A stretch of DNA of 38,557 bases from a candidate division TM6 bacterium GW2011_GWE2_36_25 (GTDB lineage: Bacteria; Babelota; Babeliae; Babelales; UBA12409), in contig LBRU01000011.1 in the NCBI GenBank assembly GCA_000991575.1, positions 1 to 38,557 of the forward strand, given 5' to 3'. The notes under the pieces were generated by a model. It worked only from the letters and a program-made list of their open reading frames with translations. It ran no database searches and was not told the DNA's origin. The position numbers and the translations under genes are program-made. Shown here piece by piece: positions 34,121 through 38,557 of the stretch (the stretch's first letter is position 1; each line of letters opens with the position of its first letter).

Positions 34121-35061
34121 AAAAAGTAATATTCACCGTTCTTTTACTATATGGTATTAAAATTATGAGTAACTTTTATCAACAAAAATCTATTCTCGTC
34201 ACCGGCGGCGCCGGCTTTATTGGATCACATATTGTCGAAGAACTTGTCAAACAAGGAGCATTTGTTTGCGTTCTCGACAATCTTTCAACAGGATCTCTCG
34301 ATAATTTAAGTTCGGTAATCAATGACATTACCGTCATTCAAGGTGATATTACGAGTTTCAGTTCATGTTTAGCGGCAACCCACAATCAACAAATTATTTT
34401 TCACTGCGCGGCAATGGTAAGTGTTCCCGAATCAATTGAGAAACCACGTCTTTGCAGCAAGGTCAATGTTGCAGGAACGTACAATTTGCTTGAAGCTGCG
34501 CGAATTAATCGCGTTGAACGTTTTATCTTTTCTTCATCAGCAGCAGTTTATGGCAATCAAGAAAACCCTTGTAAAGAAACAGAACTTTGTGAACCAACAT
34601 CTCCTTATGGCCTTTCGAAATTAATTAGTGAACAGTACTGTCAACTTTACACAAAACTTTTTAATTTACCGACACTCTGTCTACGCTATTTCAACGTTTA
34701 TGGCAAACGTCAACAAACACAACAGCATGGTATCTACGAAAAAATACGTGCTGCAATGCGTGACAATAGATCAATCACTGTTTTTGGTGATGGCGAGCAA
34801 ACACGCGATTTCATTTCAGTTAATGAAGTCACTGAAGCAAATTTGCTCTTAGCGCAATTACCAACAACCTATCTAAACGGTCAAGCGATTAATATTGCCA
34901 CCGGAAAAAACGTCTCCATCAATATATTAATAGAAAAATTCAAACAAGAATTTCCTCATTATAAAAATGAAATATCGTATGAAGCTGCACGTTATGGCGA
35001 TATAAAACACTCCTCTGCTGCGGTTGAAAAATACAAAAAATTAAAAGAATTGATGAGTTAA
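34117..35061 (+). CDS. NAD-dependent sugar-nucleotide epimerase (extended SDR, GalE/WbpP-like)
   Basis: 314 residues. The ATG overlaps the stop of the preceding gene (ATGA). The Rossmann motif GGAGFIG is at 30-36, followed by VLDNLSTG. The catalytic residues are the serines of FSSSAAVYG and the YGLSK (YxxxK) pair. RYFNVYGKRQ and GDGEQTRDFISVNEV are typical of UDP-Glc/UDP-GlcNAc 4-epimerases and relatives. Two oddities: the first 16 residues are a hydrophobic leader absent from most homologues (an ATG at 34165 would remove it), and the C-terminus stops soon after RYGDIKHSSA, about 25-30 residues early. It likely feeds surface-glycan synthesis. Confidence 0.85.
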   Translation: MKKVIFTVLLLYGIKIMSNFYQQKSILVTGGAGFIGSHIVEELVKQGAFVCVLDNLSTGSLDNLSSVINDITVIQGDITSFSSCLAATHNQQIIFHCAAMVSVPESIEKPRLCSKVNVAGTYNLLEAARINRVERFIFSSSAAVYGNQENPCKETELCEPTSPYGLSKLISEQYCQLYTKLFNLPTLCLRYFNVYGKRQQTQQHGIYEKIRAAMRDNRSITVFGDGEQTRDFISVNEVTEANLLLAQLPTTYLNGQAINIATGKNVSINILIEKFKQEFPHYKNEISYEAARYGDIKHSSAAVEKYKKLKELMS

Positions 35062-35112
35062 TTTCATTCAATAAATTCTCTTTTTCCAAAATTTCGCCGA
35101 TCGTACGATTCA

Positions 35113-35121
35113 TGTTATAAT
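35113..35121 (+). promoter_or_regulatory. dnaJ: Extended -10 element upstream of dnaJ
   Basis: TGTTATAAT: a TGn extension plus a perfect TATAAT (35116-35121), 43 bp before the dnaJ ATG. The -35 region (TTCGCC at 35093) is poor. No CIRCE-type inverted repeat is visible. Confidence 0.45.
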
Positions 35122-35164
35122 TGAGGATGAAAAACTCTAATTTTATAAAATTTGTAAAAGATTT

Positions 35165-36298
35165 ATGGCAAAAAAAGATTTTTATGAAATTCTCGGTGTT
35201 CCCCGAGATGCTTCACCGGAAGCAATTAAAGCAGCATATCGCAAACTTGCATTAAAGTATCATCCAGATCGCAATCCTGGCAACAAAGAAGCTGAAGATA
35301 AATTTAAAGAAGCAGCTGAAGCATACGAAACATTATCAAATAAAGAAAAACGCGCTCAATATGATCAATTTGGTCATGCTGGTCCAGAAATGGGAGGCGG
35401 CTGGAGTGGCCAAGGCATGAACATGGATGATATCTTCAAAAATTTCGGCGACATCTTTGAGGGCTTTGGTGATATTTTTGGATTTCAAACTCATGAACGC
35501 GCAAAAAGTGGCCCCACGCCACGACAAGGACATGATCGTCAAGCCACTGTCAATATTACACTTAAAGAAGCTTATGAAGGCACCAAAAACGAAGTCAGTT
35601 ATTATCGCTTAGAAGCATGCAAAGATTGTAATGGAACGGGCATAAAAAAAGGAACAAAACCGCAACAATGCAAAGAATGTAAAGGAAGAGGCCAAATTAA
35701 GCATCAACAAGGATTTTTTGTATTTAGTCAAACCTGCCCAACATGCGGTGGCGAAGGTTACACCATTCCACATCCATGTCCAACATGTAATGGCAATTCA
35801 CGCAAACAAATGTATGAGAAATTTACGGTAAAAATTCCAGCAGGAATTTATGATGGTGCAGAACTGCGCATTGCGCAAAAAGGAGATGCAGGCATTTTTG
35901 GCGGCGCTCCGGGAAATCTTTATATACGCATCAATGTATTAGCTGATAAAAAATTCACTCGTGAAGGTGACGATTTAATCTGCAACTTAATGCTTACTTA
36001 TCCACAACTTGTCTTTGGTGCTCAAGTCGAAATTGAAAATATCGATGGATCAAAATTGATGATTAAAATTCCTAAAGGATGCCCTGCTGGCGAAAAAATC
36101 ATTATTCAGGACAAAGGATTTCCTGCCATTCGCGGTCGTGGCCGAGGAAATTTAATCATTATCACACAGTGCCATATTCCAAAAAAACTTTCTACTGATG
36201 CAAAAGAAACCCTAAAAAAATATTCAACCGAAATTGGCACCACCATCAACGATGATGAAGGAACCATTACCGGATTTTTCAAAAAGTTTCTTGGTTAA
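35165..36298 (+). CDS. dnaJ: Chaperone protein DnaJ
   Basis: 377 residues, the full-length type I co-chaperone that stimulates the DnaK ATPase and binds unfolded clients. J-domain at 1-70 with HPD at 33-35. A Gly/Phe-rich linker runs to about 108. Four zinc-binding CxxCxGxG-type repeats follow at C152/C155, C169/C172, C191/C194 and C205/C208; the last is CPTCNGNS and lacks the final glycine. The client-binding C-terminal domains follow. dnaK and grpE are not adjacent. No strong Shine-Dalgarno is seen before the ATG (only AAAAG). Confidence 0.97.
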   Translation: MAKKDFYEILGVPRDASPEAIKAAYRKLALKYHPDRNPGNKEAEDKFKEAAEAYETLSNKEKRAQYDQFGHAGPEMGGGWSGQGMNMDDIFKNFGDIFEGFGDIFGFQTHERAKSGPTPRQGHDRQATVNITLKEAYEGTKNEVSYYRLEACKDCNGTGIKKGTKPQQCKECKGRGQIKHQQGFFVFSQTCPTCGGEGYTIPHPCPTCNGNSRKQMYEKFTVKIPAGIYDGAELRIAQKGDAGIFGGAPGNLYIRINVLADKKFTREGDDLICNLMLTYPQLVFGAQVEIENIDGSKLMIKIPKGCPAGEKIIIQDKGFPAIRGRGRGNLIIITQCHIPKKLSTDAKETLKKYSTEIGTTINDDEGTITGFFKKFLG

Positions 36299-36464
36299 GC
36301 TTATTATTATTTTTCTTTTTGAAAATGTAAAAATTTTCAAGAAAACATATTAACAAAGCTTGACATTTTTTATAAAAAATTTATTCTTAATATAGGTTTA
36401 TTTGCAGTCAATTAATACTCATTTTTCGAGGTTATAATCTAATTAGCTAAATGGAGGCTATCCT

Positions 36465-37319
36465 ATGAATAAGAAAATAACGCTTATTCTCATTTCAAGT
36501 ATTCTTTGTACACCTGCAGCTCATGGCATGAGCGCACTTAAAACTTTCGGCAGCAATGCTCTAGCACTTGGTGGTACAATTATCAAATCAGTTGACGGTT
36601 CTATCACAAAACATCCTCATGCATTCGTAACTGGTTGTGCTTTAACTGGTGCTGTAGCAACTGACGCATTAATTGGTTCTACTCTTTTACATGGTGCAAA
36701 GCGTGCAGTAAGTACAGCTGGCAATGGTCTTGACATTGCAAAAGATGGCATTAAGAGTGGTGCAGTAACAGCATATGATGCGTTGCGTCATCCAGTGGCA
36801 ACCGCAAAAGCTACCGGTTCTTTTGTCGTAGAAGGCGTAACAGCCCCAATCGCAAATCCCGGAAAAGCAACAACCGTTGGACTTTCAGCCCTCGGATTAG
36901 GAACTGGCATAACAACAGAAGTCTATAAAGGCTTCCCTGTTTCACGTGCAATGGGACGTGGTGCTAAGTTTGTAGGCAACGGCATTGCGGCTAGCTCAAC
37001 AGCTGTTTATGATGTTGTTCGTCATCCAATAGTATCAGGCCAAACTGCTTTAAGCGGAATTACAACTGCAGCATCTTTTATCGGAAACAGATTCAAAACT
37101 CTTTGGGATAAAACCAAAGATGTTCATTCTGGCGCTACAGAAATTATCAAAGAATACCCTAAAACAAGCAAATCTCTCGGTATTGGCGCAGTTGTTTCAG
37201 CATTAGCATATGCAGGTTATAAAGGTTATCAAGCCTTCAAGGCGAGCAAAGCAACACCTGCTCCTCAAGCACCACAATCACAAAGCGCTGCCGACAAAGA
37301 AAACGCTCAAAATTCGTAA
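36465..37319 (+). CDS. Secreted Gly/Ala-rich helical repeat protein (paralogue of the next gene)
   Basis: 284 residues. TATAAT at 36433-36438 and GGAGG before the ATG support expression. Signal peptide about 1-21 (MNKKITLILISSILCTPAAHG). The mature protein consists of amphipathic or hydrophobic Gly/Ala/Thr/Val segments (GCALTGAVATDALIGSTLL, GLSALGLGTGITTEVYKGF) separated by short basic turns. The motif YDxxRHP occurs twice (AYDALRHPV, VYDVVRHPI). It ends with a Pro/Gln/Ala tail. The look is that of a membrane-active or glycine-zipper protein; I know no family. It shares signal peptide, turns and the HP motif with the downstream gene, 28 bp away. Confidence 0.7.
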   Translation: MNKKITLILISSILCTPAAHGMSALKTFGSNALALGGTIIKSVDGSITKHPHAFVTGCALTGAVATDALIGSTLLHGAKRAVSTAGNGLDIAKDGIKSGAVTAYDALRHPVATAKATGSFVVEGVTAPIANPGKATTVGLSALGLGTGITTEVYKGFPVSRAMGRGAKFVGNGIAASSTAVYDVVRHPIVSGQTALSGITTAASFIGNRFKTLWDKTKDVHSGATEIIKEYPKTSKSLGIGAVVSALAYAGYKGYQAFKASKATPAPQAPQSQSAADKENAQNS

Positions 37320-37347
37320 TTTATAGTTAATTTAATGGAGGTTATCC

Positions 37348-38557
37348 ATGAATAAAAAAGTAACGTTTATTCTTCTTTCAACTATCCTTTGTGCCCCTGC
37401 AGCTCATGGCATGGATGCCATGAGAACATTTGCAAGCACAATAGGTGATTATGTAAGTAAACATCCCTATAAGGCAGGCGCAGTCGCAGCGGTTGGCACA
37501 GGTATGTTAACTGCAGTCGTAAATGAAAGTGCAAAAGGCTTTCCCGCAACAAAAGCAGTTAAACGTAAAACGGTAGATGCAGCTAAACACGTTCTTGACC
37601 GCACTGTTGCTTCCGGTAAAACAATTGCTCAAACAGCAAAAGATCATAAAATTCCAGCGATTCTTGCTGGAGCAGCAGCAGGTGCTTTAGTTGGTGAAGA
37701 AATTGTTAGCAAAGGTACTGTTTTTCACTTTATTAAAGATGGCATCGTTCATTCCGCAACAGCAGCTGGCAACGGCACATGGAGTGTAATCCAGCACCCT
37801 GTTGAATCAACCCAAACTGTTTTAAAGGGGCTCGGTAGTTTAACAAAATCATCCTGGAAGGGTATCAAGTTCCTTTATGATAAAGCAACAGGCCTTGGTG
37901 AAAGCGCAAAAGAATTCGCCAAAGCTTACCCAACAATTCCCAAAACAGTTGCCAAAACTGCCGCAGCCGCAACACTTGCTGGCGGTGCATTTTTATTAGG
38001 CCGAGCCACAGCACCTTCAATAGTTCCAGCACCTGTTGCAAGTCCTTCAGAAGAAGGTTCAGAACAAGATGATGAATCAGAAGTAATTGATTCAGAACAA
38101 GAAACTATAATTGAAGATTTGGCAGCTCCTGTTGAACAAGATGTAGTTGAAGGAATTCAAATTCCAAGAACTGCTGAAATTGAAGTTCAAACAGATCCAA
38201 TCGAAGAAGAAGCTCCAGCAGATGCTTCTACTTCAGTAGCTCAACCTGCTCCTGTTGAACAAGATGCTGAAGAAACTCAATCTCCAACAACTGCTGAAAT
38301 TGAAGTTCAAACAGATCCAATCGAAGAAGAAGCTCCAGCAGATGTTTCTACTTCAGTAGCTCAACCTGCTCCTGTTGAACAAGATGCTGAAGAAGCTCAA
38401 TCTCCAAGAACTGCTGAAATTGAAGTTCAAACAGATCCAGTTGAAGAAGAAGCTCCAGCAGTTGTTTCAGCTCCAGCACCTGCTCCAGTTGTTTCAGCTC
38501 CAGCACCTGCTCCAGTTGTTTCAGCTCCAGCACCTGCTCCAGTTGTTTCAGCTCCAG
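37348..38557 (+). CDS. Secreted repeat protein with acidic proline-rich tail, 3' part cut off by the window
   Basis: At least 403 codons, no stop before the window end. GGAGG precedes the ATG, and the signal peptide MNKKVTFILLSTILCAPAAHG is nearly identical to its upstream paralogue's. The first ~230 residues are Ala/Gly-rich helical segments with the shared motif WSVIQHPVESTQTVLKGL. From about residue 232 the composition turns acidic and proline-rich: roughly three 40-residue units (VEQDAEE...TAEIEVQTDPIEEEAPAD...TSVAQPAP), then 9-residue units VVSAPAPAP. Such tails usually act as flexible spacers, so a surface or host-facing presentation is possible. Function unknown. Confidence 0.7.
   Translation, partial: MNKKVTFILLSTILCAPAAHGMDAMRTFASTIGDYVSKHPYKAGAVAAVGTGMLTAVVNESAKGFPATKAVKRKTVDAAKHVLDRTVASGKTIAQTAKDHKIPAILAGAAAGALVGEEIVSKGTVFHFIKDGIVHSATAAGNGTWSVIQHPVESTQTVLKGLGSLTKSSWKGIKFLYDKATGLGESAKEFAKAYPTIPKTVAKTAAAATLAGGAFLLGRATAPSIVPAPVASPSEEGSEQDDESEVIDSEQETIIEDLAAPVEQDVVEGIQIPRTAEIEVQTDPIEEEAPADASTSVAQPAPVEQDAEETQSPTTAEIEVQTDPIEEEAPADVSTSVAQPAPVEQDAEEAQSPRTAEIEVQTDPVEEEAPAVVSAPAPAPVVSAPAPAPVVSAPAPAPVVSAP
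38131..38460 (+). repeat. 120-bp coding tandem repeat
   Basis: Copies begin at 38131 (123 bp), 38254 (120 bp) and 38374 (partial, to 38460). The reading frame is kept because the unit differences are whole codons. The copies are nearly identical at DNA level, which points to recent duplication. Confidence 0.9.
38461..38557 (+). repeat. 27-bp coding tandem repeat
   Basis: Exact copies start at 38461, 38488, 38515 and 38542 (last incomplete). Each codes VVSAPAPAP. The array continues beyond the window. Confidence 0.92.

Noticed and set aside
36315-36342. Possible terminator after dnaJ
   Set aside because: The TTGAAAAT/ATTTTCAA stem has no T run after it and is almost all A-T, so termination is not supported.
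38461-38557. CRISPR-like short regular repeats
   Set aside because: The 27-bp units are contiguous without spacers and lie in an open reading frame coding VVSAPAPAP, so this is a protein repeat.

Overview
The window reads as a low-GC, gene-dense chromosomal segment of a host-dependent bacterium with a Gram-negative envelope. I see an outer-membrane barrel protein, a TonB-like protein and Sec signal peptides. The mix of signal-peptide WD40 proteins with Skp1/BTB-like domains, a eukaryote-type PPP phosphatase, a secreted C2H2 zinc finger and a family of secreted beta-helix proteins best fits the Dependentiae (TM6) group of protist-associated bacteria. That placement is inference from gene content; there is no rRNA gene in the window. 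TGA, TAA and TAG all act as stops, so the standard bacterial code applies.

Layout. 1-3400 (minus strand): a cut-off GIY-YIG protein, then cmk, recJ and a DJ-1/PfpI protein in a tight operon. 3400-9900: a probable host-interaction island with a secreted C2H2 protein, two secreted Skp1/BTB-like + WD40 paralogues and a divergent secreted PPP phosphatase. 9900-11700: lysS and a composite palindromic repeat. 11700-20200: four secreted beta-helix proteins around two tRNA-editing enzymes (AlaX-type and ProX-type) and a broken hicAB locus. 20300-23300: an outer-membrane barrel protein, a superoxide dismutase and a FtsB/DivIC-like division protein. 23380-27430: two small membrane or secreted ORFs with good promoters, then a minus-strand block read as tadA, dksA-like, tRNA-Thr(CGT), rpsI, glmS. 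27430-36300 (mostly plus strand): gyrB, a small CxxC lipoprotein operon on the minus strand, then tilS, tonB-like, an FAD oxidoreductase, an epimerase and dnaJ. 36465-end: two paralogous secreted proteins; the second carries 120-bp and 27-bp coding tandem repeats and runs off the window.

The housekeeping genes cover nucleotide supply, DNA repair and topology, translation fidelity, folding and cell-wall precursor synthesis. The accessory genes are dominated by exported, repeat-rich, eukaryote-like proteins. The observations I rate highest are: a GlmS whose N-terminal catalytic cysteine is replaced by serine; a hicA-hicB remnant in which the toxin N-terminus is fused to an antitoxin that is itself frameshifted; the Skp1/BTB-like + WD40 pair; and a palindromic intergenic element flanked by a ~30-bp duplication of the tadA start region.
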